From the NCBI GenBank assembly GCA_007693595.1, contig REDI01000052.1, forward strand, positions 1 through 64,000: DNA of 64,000 nucleotides, read 5' to 3'. Source of the stretch: Deltaproteobacteria bacterium (GTDB lineage Bacteria; Myxococcota_A; UBA796; GCA-2862545). Positions 40,320 to 48,426 of this stretch are shown piece after piece; the first letter of the stretch is position 1; every line of letters begins with the position of its first letter. Made by a program: the position numbers and the translations under genes. The notes beneath the pieces are model-generated. The model had not been told where the DNA came from. It ran no database searches and saw nothing but the letters and a program-made list of their open reading frames with translations.

Positions 40320-42047
40320 ATGACCACGCGAAACCTCGACAAGGCCGCCGAGTTCTGCCTTGATGTGGAGGCGGATCATCTCTTTGGCTATCTGAAGATC
40401 GACGAAGACAGCTCCTCCGAGGATCTCGTCGAGGCGATCAAGGCGCGTCGAAAGTGGGCCCAAGCCCAACAGAACAACCCCAAATACAAGCGCGAAGCCA
40501 AGAAGTTCATCAGCGCCTACGAAGCGTTGATCCAGGTCGCCTCAGACCCCCAACAGCACCTCGAGCACCAGCAGAAGCGGCGGGAAGACAAGAACCTGCC
40601 CTCACTTCAGATGGCGATCGACGCGATCCTCTCGGGAGGAGCAAACCCGAGCCTCGAGCAGCTCAGCTTCCTTGAGGGCAAGGCCGACGAGCTAAACATC
40701 GCGCGCGAGACCCTCTATCAGATCCTCAAGGAGAGCGGGCGGTCCATCTCAAATCCACCGAGCCCACAACGCTCCCATAGCGGAGACTCCGGTTCGATCG
40801 ACCATGAAGCGACCACGGCGGATCGTCCTCCGCTGATCACGTCTAGCTCGATTATTCAGCGTCCTCCCTCACCGATGGCTTCAACAGGCCGCTCCCGCAC
40901 GCCCTCGCTCGGTACGCCAGTCGGACCTCCGGCCACGCCCGGCCCCTCCACCCGCAGCACCTCGACCGCCTCAGGGCCTCCTCGCCGGCACAGCGCCGAC
41001 GCGACCGCTCCTCCGGTTCGCCGAGTCAACGCACCCAACACGTTCTCGAACCAGCCCACCCAGCCGCCGGTCGTCGACGCCCCGACCTCGGGCCGAAGCA
41101 AGGGCCTGATCGAGCCTGCAGGCCAGCACCACTTCGAAGAGATCATTCACGGCCGCCCGAGGACCCTCACCGGCCTCAAGGTTCGCTTCATGGGCGCCCT
41201 CCCCCTCGATGCCCAGATAAGCAGCGACGTGGAGTGGATCACCGTCGAGCCCAGCGCGATCAAGCCCCTCGACACCCAGCCCGAGGTCACCCCATCGGGA
41301 AAGAAAGTTCGTATCATCCCCTTCTCTGCGACCTTAAACCCCTCTCAGATGCCCGATAAGCAGGCCACGGGTAGGGTCACGGTCTTCAACAGCGCTGGCG
41401 ACCACGCGACCTTCCGCTTCGACGTGACCCGCACGTTCAACTGGATTGGCCTGCTCAAAGGCGGGCTCATCGCCCTGGTCACGGTGGTCCTGCTCGCTGG
41501 GTTCGCCTTCCTAGTCAACGAGATCCTAACGCCACGACACGGCAAGATCCTCGTCATTCGGCTCGACCCCTCCGCCGAGGTCGTCATGCTCGACAACCAA
41601 GTGATCGGTAGCGGGAGCATCGTGCGCCACTCCTCCCCCCTCGCGGGCGACCGCAAGCTCACCGTGGTCCAGCCCAACTTCCAGACCGTCGAGAAGATGA
41701 TCCGGATCCGCCCCCAAGAAGAAGAGGAGGTCGTGGTCGAGCTCAACCTGTCGAGCAAGCTCGACTATACGCCTGGCCCCGATGAGAAACGGGCCAACAT
41801 CGCGCCCGCGGCAACCAAGCAGGCGGAGTCTGCCATCGCTCCATGCCTGACAGACTTGGAGGCCCCCCTCCGTGGCGAGGTCCACCTCAACGTGCTCAAG
41901 AACGGCACCGTCGGTTCGATTCGCTTCAAGGGGGATTTCCCCGAGATCGTCTCGACCTGCGCGACCCGGCGCCTCGCCGCCCTTCGGTTCGACTCCCTCC
42001 CGACAGGGGACTACGCTCAGCTGATCGCCAAGGTTCAGCACCCATGA
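40320..42047 (+). CDS. Membrane protein with J-like (no HPD), PEGA-like and AgmX-like domains
   Basis: 575 residues. Residues 15-90 have the helical order of a J domain (HLFGYLKIDEDSSSEDLVEAI, KKFISAYEALIQ), but the HPD tripeptide that activates Hsp70 is missing (AQAQQNNP stands there). A Pro/Ser/Thr-rich region (145-260) and a beta domain (268-370) follow. One membrane span lies at 376-400 (LLKGGLIALVTVVLLAGFAFL). Beyond it comes a PEGA-like domain (408-475) and a C-terminal unit with IAPCLTDL ... GTVGSIRF ... CATRRLAALRF, like the AgmX/TonB-type domains of myxobacteria. It could tie the Hsp70s to the envelope. The stop overlaps the next start. Confidence 0.8.
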   Translation: MTTRNLDKAAEFCLDVEADHLFGYLKIDEDSSSEDLVEAIKARRKWAQAQQNNPKYKREAKKFISAYEALIQVASDPQQHLEHQQKRREDKNLPSLQMAIDAILSGGANPSLEQLSFLEGKADELNIARETLYQILKESGRSISNPPSPQRSHSGDSGSIDHEATTADRPPLITSSSIIQRPPSPMASTGRSRTPSLGTPVGPPATPGPSTRSTSTASGPPRRHSADATAPPVRRVNAPNTFSNQPTQPPVVDAPTSGRSKGLIEPAGQHHFEEIIHGRPRTLTGLKVRFMGALPLDAQISSDVEWITVEPSAIKPLDTQPEVTPSGKKVRIIPFSATLNPSQMPDKQATGRVTVFNSAGDHATFRFDVTRTFNWIGLLKGGLIALVTVVLLAGFAFLVNEILTPRHGKILVIRLDPSAEVVMLDNQVIGSGSIVRHSSPLAGDRKLTVVQPNFQTVEKMIRIRPQEEEEVVVELNLSSKLDYTPGPDEKRANIAPAATKQAESAIAPCLTDLEAPLRGEVHLNVLKNGTVGSIRFKGDFPEIVSTCATRRLAALRFDSLPTGDYAQLIAKVQHP

Positions 42048-42877
42048 GCCAGACCTCCTCCTTCGACGACCCGCGTTTCGATGAGGCTCTCGACGAGGCC
42101 GAGTCGATCCTGGATCAAGGGGACCCCGCGGGCGCGCTCGAGCGCTGTGAGCACATCTTGAGCCGAGCGCCCGATCACCCGGGTGCCCTGTACCTCTCGG
42201 CCGAGGCCCTCCACGAGTTGGGCGAGCTCGATGAAGCCACGGCGCGCTATCGTCGCTGCACCGCGCTGGTACCCGACCACCCTCTATCTTGGAGCGGACT
42301 GGCGGCGTGCCTCTTCGACCAGCTCGCCTTCGAGGAGTGCAATCGCATCGTGCATCGCGCGCTTCGTACCGACGACGCCAACGGCGAGGCCTACTACGTT
42401 CGCGCCCTCCTTCGAGAGCGTCGTGGCGACGCGATGGGCGCCGCCCGAGATTACCGTCGCGCCTGGCGGCTGGAGCCCGAGCGCTTCCCCGCCCCCGTGA
42501 CCCTCGACGACGCCACGATTGAGGCCGTCGTCGTCGAGGCGCTACGAGCCTGTCCCCCCGCTGTGCGAGACGCCATTCGCAACGTGCCGATCCTCCTCGA
42601 AGAGCTCCCGAGCGACGAGGTCTGCCGAGCCTTCGATCCACCCCGATCTCCCATCGACATCGTGGGGCTGTTCTCGGGGCCGAGCCTGCTCGAGCGATCG
42701 CTCGAAGATCCATGGTCCGCCATTCCGAGCACGATCACCCTGTACCGCAAGAACCTGGAGCGCCTCGCATGGAGTCGGGAGCGTCTCCTCGAGGAGGTTC
42801 GGATCACCCTCCTGCACGAGGTCGGGCACTACCTGGGCCTAACCGAGGCGGACCTGGAGGCCCGAGGCCTCGACTGA
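42044..42877 (+). CDS. TPR protein with a minimal zincin (metallopeptidase) domain
   Basis: 277 residues. Three TPR repeats cover about 13-140 (for example GALYLSAEALHELGELDEATARY). A small C-terminal metalloprotease-like domain of the MMP-like/DUF1025 type follows, ending in LLHEVGHYLGLTEADLEARG with HEVGH at 258-262. Proteins of this type are found beside many bacterial gene clusters and are thought to be zinc peptidases; the substrate is unknown. The ATG overlaps the stop of the J-like protein (ATGA), placing it in the Hsp70 cassette. TPRs often bind the C-terminus of Hsp70, so it may act on chaperone-bound proteins. That is inferred. Confidence 0.85.
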   Translation: MSQTSSFDDPRFDEALDEAESILDQGDPAGALERCEHILSRAPDHPGALYLSAEALHELGELDEATARYRRCTALVPDHPLSWSGLAACLFDQLAFEECNRIVHRALRTDDANGEAYYVRALLRERRGDAMGAARDYRRAWRLEPERFPAPVTLDDATIEAVVVEALRACPPAVRDAIRNVPILLEELPSDEVCRAFDPPRSPIDIVGLFSGPSLLERSLEDPWSAIPSTITLYRKNLERLAWSRERLLEEVRITLLHEVGHYLGLTEADLEARGLD

Positions 42878-42895
42878 CCCGCGCACCTCCCGCCC

Positions 42896-42923
42896 TTGAC
42901 GCCCCCCCTGGCGGCGTTAGATA
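42896..42923 (+). promoter_or_regulatory. Promoter of the tRNA-Ala(CGC) gene
   Basis: TTGACG (42896-42901), 16 bases, TAGATA (42918-42923), then a GC-rich discriminator (GCGCCCA). A transcript would start near 42930, a few bases before the tRNA. The GC-rich discriminator is typical of promoters under stringent control. Confidence 0.6.
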
Positions 42924-42935
42924 GCGCCCACCCTC

Positions 42936-43011
42936 GGGGGATTAGCTCAGCTGGGAGAGCGCAGCGTTCGCAACGCTGAGGTCACGGGTTCGAGCCCCGT
43001 ATCCTCCACCA
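42936..43011 (+). tRNA. tRNA-Ala (anticodon CGC), CCA encoded
   Basis: A 76-base cloverleaf. The acceptor stem GGGGGAT pairs with ATCCTCC and carries the G3-U70 pair that marks alanine tRNAs. The anticodon loop is TTCGCAA, giving anticodon CGC (codon GCG). The T arm is ACGGG-TTCGAGC-CCCGT. The 3' CCA is encoded. Confidence 0.95.
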
Positions 43012-43018
43012 CCCACCG

Positions 43019-43050
43019 CGGCCGCTCCTGACTACAGGGGCGGCCGTCTT
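43019..43050 (+). terminator. Hairpin terminator after tRNA-Ala(CGC)
   Basis: A 12-bp stem (CGGCCGCTCCTG with CAGGGGCGGCCG, one G-U pair), loop ACTA, then TCTT. The U-tract is short, but the stem is strong and lies 8 bases after the tRNA. Confidence 0.6.
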
Positions 43051-43071
43051 GATCGCGGGAGATGTCGTTCC

Positions 43072-43962
43072 ATGGAAGAGCTGCACGCCAGCTATATCCT
43101 GACGGACGACGGAGAGCAGATCTACGTGCACGCGGTCGGCGAGGGTACACCCCTCATCTGTTGCAACGGGGCCGGGGTCTCGACCTTCTTCTGGTCCTAT
43201 CTGGTCGATCACTTCAAGCGCGACCACAGGGTCATCCTCTGGGACTACAGGGGCCACGGACGCTCCTCCCTCCCCCAGGATCCCCCGTCTGCCGATCTCT
43301 CGATCGAGCGCTTCGCCTCCGACCTTCGGCTCGTCATCGAAGCCCTCGAACTTGCGGAGCCTGTCATCCTGGTCGGCCACTCCATGGGTTGCCAGGTCAT
43401 TCTCGAGTACGCAGCTCGACACCCCAACGAAGTTCGCGCCTTGGTTCCTATGCTCGGCACCTACGCGCGCCCTCTCGACACCCTCCTCGACAGCCCGCTG
43501 AGCAAACCCATCTTCGATCTCGTCAAGCGCACCGGCATCGCGATGGGCAAGGGGGGTCGTCGTTGGTTTCGACCGCTGGTCGGGGCGCCTTGGGCTTTCG
43601 ACCTCGCGCGACGGGCCGGCTTGGTCGATCGGCACTACGCCAACCGGCAGGATCTTGAGATGTACCTCGACCACCTCAACCAGATGGACCCCGAGGTGCT
43701 CTTCCGCACTATCGAGCTCATCGCCGAGCACGACCTGACGGATCGACTGCCCAGCATTCAGGTCCCCACCTTGGTCGTCGCGGCCGAGAACGACCTGTTC
43801 ACCCCCATGCAGTGCTCCGAGAAGATGGTCGAGCTGCTCCCTGATGCCGAGCTCTTCGTCCTCGCACAGGGCAGCCACGCTGCGCTGGTGGAACACCCCG
43901 AGACCATACACCTCCGACTTGAACGCTTCTTCGCCGAGGCCCTTCAGCGCCCCAAAGACTGA
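43072..43962 (+). CDS. Alpha/beta-fold hydrolase
   Basis: 296 residues. The alpha/beta hydrolase motifs are present: the oxyanion region CCNGAGVSTFFW, WDYRGHGRSSLP, the nucleophile elbow VGHSMGCQ (Ser), VVAAENDLFTPMQ (acid), and GSHAALVEHPE (His). No signal peptide is seen. The substrate cannot be deduced; relatives include esterases and epoxide or ester hydrolases. The end overlaps the convergent thioesterase gene by 19 bases. Confidence 0.88.
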   Translation: MEELHASYILTDDGEQIYVHAVGEGTPLICCNGAGVSTFFWSYLVDHFKRDHRVILWDYRGHGRSSLPQDPPSADLSIERFASDLRLVIEALELAEPVILVGHSMGCQVILEYAARHPNEVRALVPMLGTYARPLDTLLDSPLSKPIFDLVKRTGIAMGKGGRRWFRPLVGAPWAFDLARRAGLVDRHYANRQDLEMYLDHLNQMDPEVLFRTIELIAEHDLTDRLPSIQVPTLVVAAENDLFTPMQCSEKMVELLPDAELFVLAQGSHAALVEHPETIHLRLERFFAEALQRPKD

Positions 43963-44393
43963 TCTCGAAGCGCCTGGGTGAGCCGCGCAGGGAGGCGTGT
44001 TGGACGACCCGAAGGGGTCACACAGCCGAGCCGCGCCGCCCCCTCTGCGAGGAGCTGATCACGCTCGACATGCACGATCTGGTGCGCCACGAGCAACGTG
44101 GCGTGATGGAGCTCGTGCACCCAGCTCTGCACCTCGATCTCGTCGTCGTATCGGGCTGAAGCGACATACCTGCACCAACTCTCGACCACCGGCAGGTAGG
44201 CCCCCCGCTCGACAAGCTCGTGGTAGGGCAGCCCATGCGCCCGCATCAGCTCAGCGCGGCCCGCCTCGAACCACCGAAGATAGTTGGCGTAATACACGAT
44301 CCCCGCCGCGTCGGTATCGCCGAAGCGAACCCGCTCGGTGTGTCTGTGGGGCGCGACGTGATCGGGCCTGATCAGACGGGGAGTCCGGAGCAT
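43944..44393 (-). CDS. Acyl-CoA thioesterase (4HBT/YbgC family)
   Basis: 149 residues with a hot-dog fold. The motif RFGDTDAAGIVYYANYLRWFEAGR contains the catalytic Asp, with Tyr nearby. It continues with the typical VVESWCRYVASARYDDEIEVQSWV. It should hydrolyse acyl-CoA or acyl-ACP esters. Its start overlaps the stop of the RecG-like gene (TGATG), so it is translated from the same message as greA and the RecG-like protein. Confidence 0.9.
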   Translation of the reverse strand: MLRTPRLIRPDHVAPHRHTERVRFGDTDAAGIVYYANYLRWFEAGRAELMRAHGLPYHELVERGAYLPVVESWCRYVASARYDDEIEVQSWVHELHHATLLVAHQIVHVERDQLLAEGAARLGCVTPSGRPTRLPARLTQALRDQSLGR

Positions 44394-47044
44394 CAGCGAC
44401 GCCTCCGCCGGCGCCGACGTCGACCCCCGCCTGCGTGGACCTGGATCGGACAGGGGCTAGGCAGCAGATCGGGCCAGCGAGCCCGCAGGTAGCGAGCGAT
44501 CTCGACCGAGCCTCCCCGCCGAAGCGCGCTGTCGTCTTCGAGGATCGCGCGCGCATCCGCCCTCGCGGCGAGCAAGCTGTCGAGGTCACCCAGAGGATCC
44601 AGCCAGGAGAACCGGACGGGCTCACCCGGCTCCCCCGCCACCATCGCCCCCAGCCCGCGCTGCTCGAGCTCCTGCACCGCCACCTGAAAGCCGTGGGTAC
44701 TCTCTGCGAACCGCCGAACCCGAAGAACGCCAGGCTCATCGGGCTCTTCGCCGGTGATCAGGAGACACTGGGGCGGAGCATCGGCCACGGCGATGTGACC
44801 GCGGACGCGATGCAGCCTGGACAGGCTCATTCGATCCGCCTGCTCTACGATGACCAGCCTGGCCCCGCAGACAGCAGGTCCGGCCTCGAAGTGGGTGGTC
44901 GTCAGCAAGACGTCGATGCTGCGGTCCCGGAAGGCCGCCCAGGTCTGATAGCGGTCCTCGCGGCTCATGCCTCCATGAAAGAGCCTCACCCGGTGCTCGG
45001 GGAAGATGCGGCTCTGGAGGGTGGCGACGATGCGCATAGCCTCGGGAGCGTCGATGGCATCGGCACCCCGGCGCATCGGAAAGACGATGATCACCTGCCC
45101 GCCCTCGCGAACCACCGCGCTGGCGCGATCGTAGGCCGTCTCGCGCTCCGACGGCTCGATGACCTCGCAGGGAACGGGCGCACCCGGATAGTGGCGCAGA
45201 ACGGTAAGGTCGAAGGTTGGGTACGCTTCGAGGAGGACGGGCGATGGGATCGGCGTCGATGTGATCACCAGGAGGTCCGGGGAGGGGCTCCGGAGAGCGT
45301 GTACCTTGGCAGGGATCGACCCAAAGGTGTCGCGCTCGCCGGCCACCACCAAGCCCAGACGCCGAAACTCGATGGCGGGATCGAGCAGGTCGGAGGTTCC
45401 ATACAGCACATGGACCTCACCCCGCTTGATGGCGTCGAGCTGGGAGCGCGAGGGAGGCTCGACGTACAGCCGCGCCACCAATCCCAGCTCTCGCAGCAGG
45501 GGCTCGGAGAAGGCGTAGCGCTGCTCAGCCGTCGCCCGATCCGGCGCGACCACCAAGACCTGATGCTTGTTCTCGGCCACGATGAGGGTGCTGAGGAGCG
45601 CCACGAGCCCCTTGCCGGCGCCCACCTCCCCCGTCAGGACCCGGCGCATGGGCGCGCTGCCCCGAAGGTCGCGCTTGATGTCTTCGAGGGCGAGCTGCTG
45701 CTCGTCGGTGAGCTCGACCGAGGCTTGTTGATCGGCGGTGCCGATGAGCCGATGGAGGATCCCGTGGGAGAGCCCTCGCTCGCGCGTGCCTTGAAAGCGG
45801 GACCACAAGAGCCCAAGGTGGACGAGGAGCGACTCGTCGTAGGCTAGGCGCTCGGAGCCTGCGCGGCTGCGGTCGCCGCGTTGATGGGCCTGATGAAGGG
45901 CCTCCCCCAGGCCCACGAGGCCCCGCCGCTCGCGGAGCGCAGGGGGCAGCGGGTCGATCAGCTTGTCGGCATCTTCGAGGCACTGTGCGATTAAGGCACG
46001 GACCTCGACATCGTCGACCCCCTCGATCCCGTACTTGGCCAGTCGCGCAGCGTGCTTGCCGTCGTCGAAGCTGAGCTCCGGCTCATGCAGGACCGCCATC
46101 CCTCCTTCGTCTATCTGGACGTCGCCCACCAGGACGACGCGCTGCCCGACCTCGAGCCGATCCATGAGCCACTCGGGCACGCCCCCCGTCCAGCGAGCCG
46201 AGGTGGGGCCCGCTCCGTGAAGGACCACCTCGCCGAGGCGAGAGCCATCGGGTCGAAGCCGCGTCGAGCGACGGCGCACGCGGCCGCCGACCGCCTGCCG
46301 CCCCGAAGACTGGATCCGCCCCGCTCCCAAGATCGGATGGACGACCTCGAAGTGGATGGGTCGACGCCCAAGGAGCTGGCCGGTTCGGGTGATTCCTTGT
46401 GCGACGAGGGCCTGCAGGACCGTGTCGGGGGCGTCGAGATCCATGATGTCGCCTCCCCCAAAGCTGTCGTCACTCCAGCGCACGCTGGGTGGCTCGGACG
46501 CGGGGGCGCTCTGGCTTGGAGCGGGCGCGCTCTTGGCGGTCCTGCGCTTCTTCTTGGAGGAGGACTTGCGGCGCCCCCTGCGACCGGACTTGCCACGTCG
46601 CGAAGTCCGCTCTGGCGGCCGCTCCGACTCCCGCTCCGGATCGGGGGCGGGCTTCGCGCGCTCCATGGGCAGGGGCAACCCCAGCAGGCGATCCAGTGCG
46701 CTGAGACTCGCGTGGATCTCGGCGAGACGAGCTTGCTGCTGGTCCTCGGGGAGGGTGTCGAAGTCTTGAACCGACCGCCGCATCTGCTCTAGGTACTCGG
46801 ACGCAACCGGGGGACACGGCGAGGACGAGGCGAGATCGATCCACCGCGAGGTGACGATCCCGAGGTATCGGACCGCCGACGGGCCTCGTCTCAGAGCGAA
46901 GGCCACCACCCGCCGAACCGGCGAGAGGGCCGCGTCGAGAGCGACCGGGTCCTCGCGCTCGGGCTCAGGGGACAACGCTTCGGGCGTCTGCATGGGCGCT
47001 CCATCGGGCGGGGCGACGAACCAGCGAGGGATCCCCCGTGGCAT
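44393..47044 (-). CDS. RecG-family helicase-like protein with degraded ATPase motifs
   Basis: 883 residues. The order of a RecG helicase is visible: an Arg/Lys-rich N-terminus, an OB-type wedge (FEVVHPILGAGRIQSS, VGQRVVLVGDV), LTDEQQLALEDIKRDL, the Walker A position (GEVGAGKG, about 468-475), TSTPIP (motif III), and FHGGMSREDRYQTWAAF with LLTTTHFEAG. Key residues are changed: the Thr after the Walker Lys is Gly; the DExH box reads GERD; motif V reads EAGPAVCGA; and motif VI, normally QLRGRVGR, reads RVRGHIAVA. ATP hydrolysis is doubtful. The last nine residues are all Arg. It lies 12 bases after greA. Confidence 0.8.
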   Translation of the reverse strand: MPRGIPRWFVAPPDGAPMQTPEALSPEPEREDPVALDAALSPVRRVVAFALRRGPSAVRYLGIVTSRWIDLASSSPCPPVASEYLEQMRRSVQDFDTLPEDQQQARLAEIHASLSALDRLLGLPLPMERAKPAPDPERESERPPERTSRRGKSGRRGRRKSSSKKKRRTAKSAPAPSQSAPASEPPSVRWSDDSFGGGDIMDLDAPDTVLQALVAQGITRTGQLLGRRPIHFEVVHPILGAGRIQSSGRQAVGGRVRRRSTRLRPDGSRLGEVVLHGAGPTSARWTGGVPEWLMDRLEVGQRVVLVGDVQIDEGGMAVLHEPELSFDDGKHAARLAKYGIEGVDDVEVRALIAQCLEDADKLIDPLPPALRERRGLVGLGEALHQAHQRGDRSRAGSERLAYDESLLVHLGLLWSRFQGTRERGLSHGILHRLIGTADQQASVELTDEQQLALEDIKRDLRGSAPMRRVLTGEVGAGKGLVALLSTLIVAENKHQVLVVAPDRATAEQRYAFSEPLLRELGLVARLYVEPPSRSQLDAIKRGEVHVLYGTSDLLDPAIEFRRLGLVVAGERDTFGSIPAKVHALRSPSPDLLVITSTPIPSPVLLEAYPTFDLTVLRHYPGAPVPCEVIEPSERETAYDRASAVVREGGQVIIVFPMRRGADAIDAPEAMRIVATLQSRIFPEHRVRLFHGGMSREDRYQTWAAFRDRSIDVLLTTTHFEAGPAVCGARLVIVEQADRMSLSRLHRVRGHIAVADAPPQCLLITGEEPDEPGVLRVRRFAESTHGFQVAVQELEQRGLGAMVAGEPGEPVRFSWLDPLGDLDSLLAARADARAILEDDSALRRGGSVEIARYLRARWPDLLPSPCPIQVHAGGGRRRRRRRRR

Positions 47045-47056
47045 CGCTCACCTGGG

Positions 47057-47533
47057 CTATTCGTATCGGACCTCGATGATCTCCCAGCGCTGCTGACCGC
47101 CGGGGGTGGGCACGACGACCTCATCGCCCTCGCTTCGGCCGATGACGGCCTTGGCGACCGGGGCCTTGTAGCTGATGAGGCCTTCGTTGACGTTGGATTC
47201 GTGTTCCCCGACGATCCGCCAGGTTCGTTCTTCACCACTGTCGGTGTTCTCGATGACCACCGTGGTGCCAAAGACCACCCGATCGGTCTTGGGCAGCTCG
47301 CGCACGTCGATGACCTGCGCGGACGCGAGCAGGTGCTCGAGACGCCGGATCCGACCTTCGAGGAGAGACTGGCGCTCCTTGGCATCGTCGTACTCGGAGT
47401 TCTCGCTCAGGTCACCGTGCGCGCGCGCTTCTTCGATGTCGCGCACGATCGCGGGCCGCTCGACCGACTTGGCGTGCTTGAGCTCGGCCTCGAGGGCCTT
47501 GTACCCTTCGGGAGTGATGGGGTTCTGCTCCAT
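47057..47533 (-). CDS. greA: Transcription elongation factor GreA
   Basis: 158 residues. The N-terminal coiled coil (1-75) holds the catalytic acidic tip ARAHGDLSENSEYDDAKERQ. The C-terminal FKBP-like domain ends with ISYKAPVAKAVIGRSEGDEVVVPTPGG. GreA rescues backtracked RNA polymerase by stimulating transcript cleavage. AGGTGA lies before the ATG. It is the first gene of a unit with the RecG-like protein and the thioesterase. Confidence 0.96.
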   Translation of the reverse strand: MEQNPITPEGYKALEAELKHAKSVERPAIVRDIEEARAHGDLSENSEYDDAKERQSLLEGRIRRLEHLLASAQVIDVRELPKTDRVVFGTTVVIENTDSGEERTWRIVGEHESNVNEGLISYKAPVAKAVIGRSEGDEVVVPTPGGQQRWEIIEVRYE

Positions 47534-47879
47534 GGAATCACCTCGACAGTCAGACTTGGGGAACCGTGGCCCCAGGGTGATGTGCGGATGGCTCGCCCTG
47601 CATACCCGAGGGTAGAGCCTGTCCGACGCGAGGGCGACAGGGGACTCTTCGGGACTTGCTACGAGCTCCGCCCATCCTGCGCTCCGGTGACCCCAAGGGA
47701 CGCGCGCTGAGGCGCACCCGCTCCGGATCCATCTTAGAAAACGCAGGAAGGCTCGTTGCGCAGGGACGTCCCCTCGCGCTCACCTGTCGCCCTAACCGCC
47801 CGGGCGCTCCCAGCCACCCCAATCCCGCGGATGCTGCCGCCGATTCCGCTCGCCTTAGGCCCGGGCCATGGGCGGGTCG
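47534..47879. other. 346-base region without a recognised gene
   Basis: Between the greA start and the stop of the next minus-strand gene. Open frames here are short, carry no ribosome binding site and have no recognisable product. It should hold the greA promoter, but I see no convincing hexamer pair. At its right end lie a GGCCCGGGCC palindrome and a GGGCGG/CCGCCC pair around the stop codon, which could end transcription without a U-tract. Confidence 0.6.
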
Positions 47880-48350
47880 CTAGAACCGCCCGTCGTGATC
47901 CAACCGGGCGTGCGAGGAGAAGGGCAGCGAGACGGCGCCGGCCAGGGGGAGTTCGAGGTGGGCTTCCCAGTCGCAACGGACCTCTCGCCCCCCATCGGGC
48001 TCAAGCTGAAAAGCACAGTGTTCTTCACTCACCGACAGGTTGATCCGCTGATGATCCAGTTCGTACTGCAAGCGCTGTCGCGCGGCCGCATCGCCGAAGT
48101 CTCGCCAGTCCAGCACGACCGCGAGCACGATCCAGTCCATTCGCGCGTCATCGATCAGGGGGGGGCCGACGATCCAACCCGCAGTAAGCCCCAAGCCGGC
48201 GACGAGCACCGCCAGACCGAGCGCTGCGCCCTGCATGGCCGCGCGGAGCCACCCGCGGGAAGCCCCGGCCTGCTGTGGCTCCAGATCGGATGGGACCGGA
48301 GCGGACTGCACCGAAGCGACGCGACGAGGTCCTTGCTCTTCGACGTGCAC
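47880..48350 (-). CDS. Hypothetical single-span membrane protein
   Basis: About 156 residues. A polar N-terminus of about 40 residues is followed by one strong membrane span (AALGLAVLVAGLGLTAGWIV) and an outer domain with two Cys (EEHCAFQL and EVRCDWEA) that could form a disulfide. I recognise no family. The start is unsure: GTG at 48350 has GGAG 8 bases upstream. Longer frames would enter the 3' end of lepA. Confidence 0.6.
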   Translation of the reverse strand: MHVEEQGPRRVASVQSAPVPSDLEPQQAGASRGWLRAAMQGAALGLAVLVAGLGLTAGWIVGPPLIDDARMDWIVLAVVLDWRDFGDAAARQRLQYELDHQRINLSVSEEHCAFQLEPDGGREVRCDWEAHLELPLAGAVSLPFSSHARLDHDGRF

Positions 48351-48426
48351 CGTGGCCAACTCCGTACTCCGACCCTCGGAGAGAACTGAGTCTACCCTAG
48401 TCGGTGGCGAAGCGCGAGGCCACCCA

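Noticed and set aside
44435-45847. 470-codon open frame on the plus strand opposite the RecG-like gene
   Set aside because: The RecG-like frame shows family motifs throughout; this one has none and is Gln/His/Arg biased.
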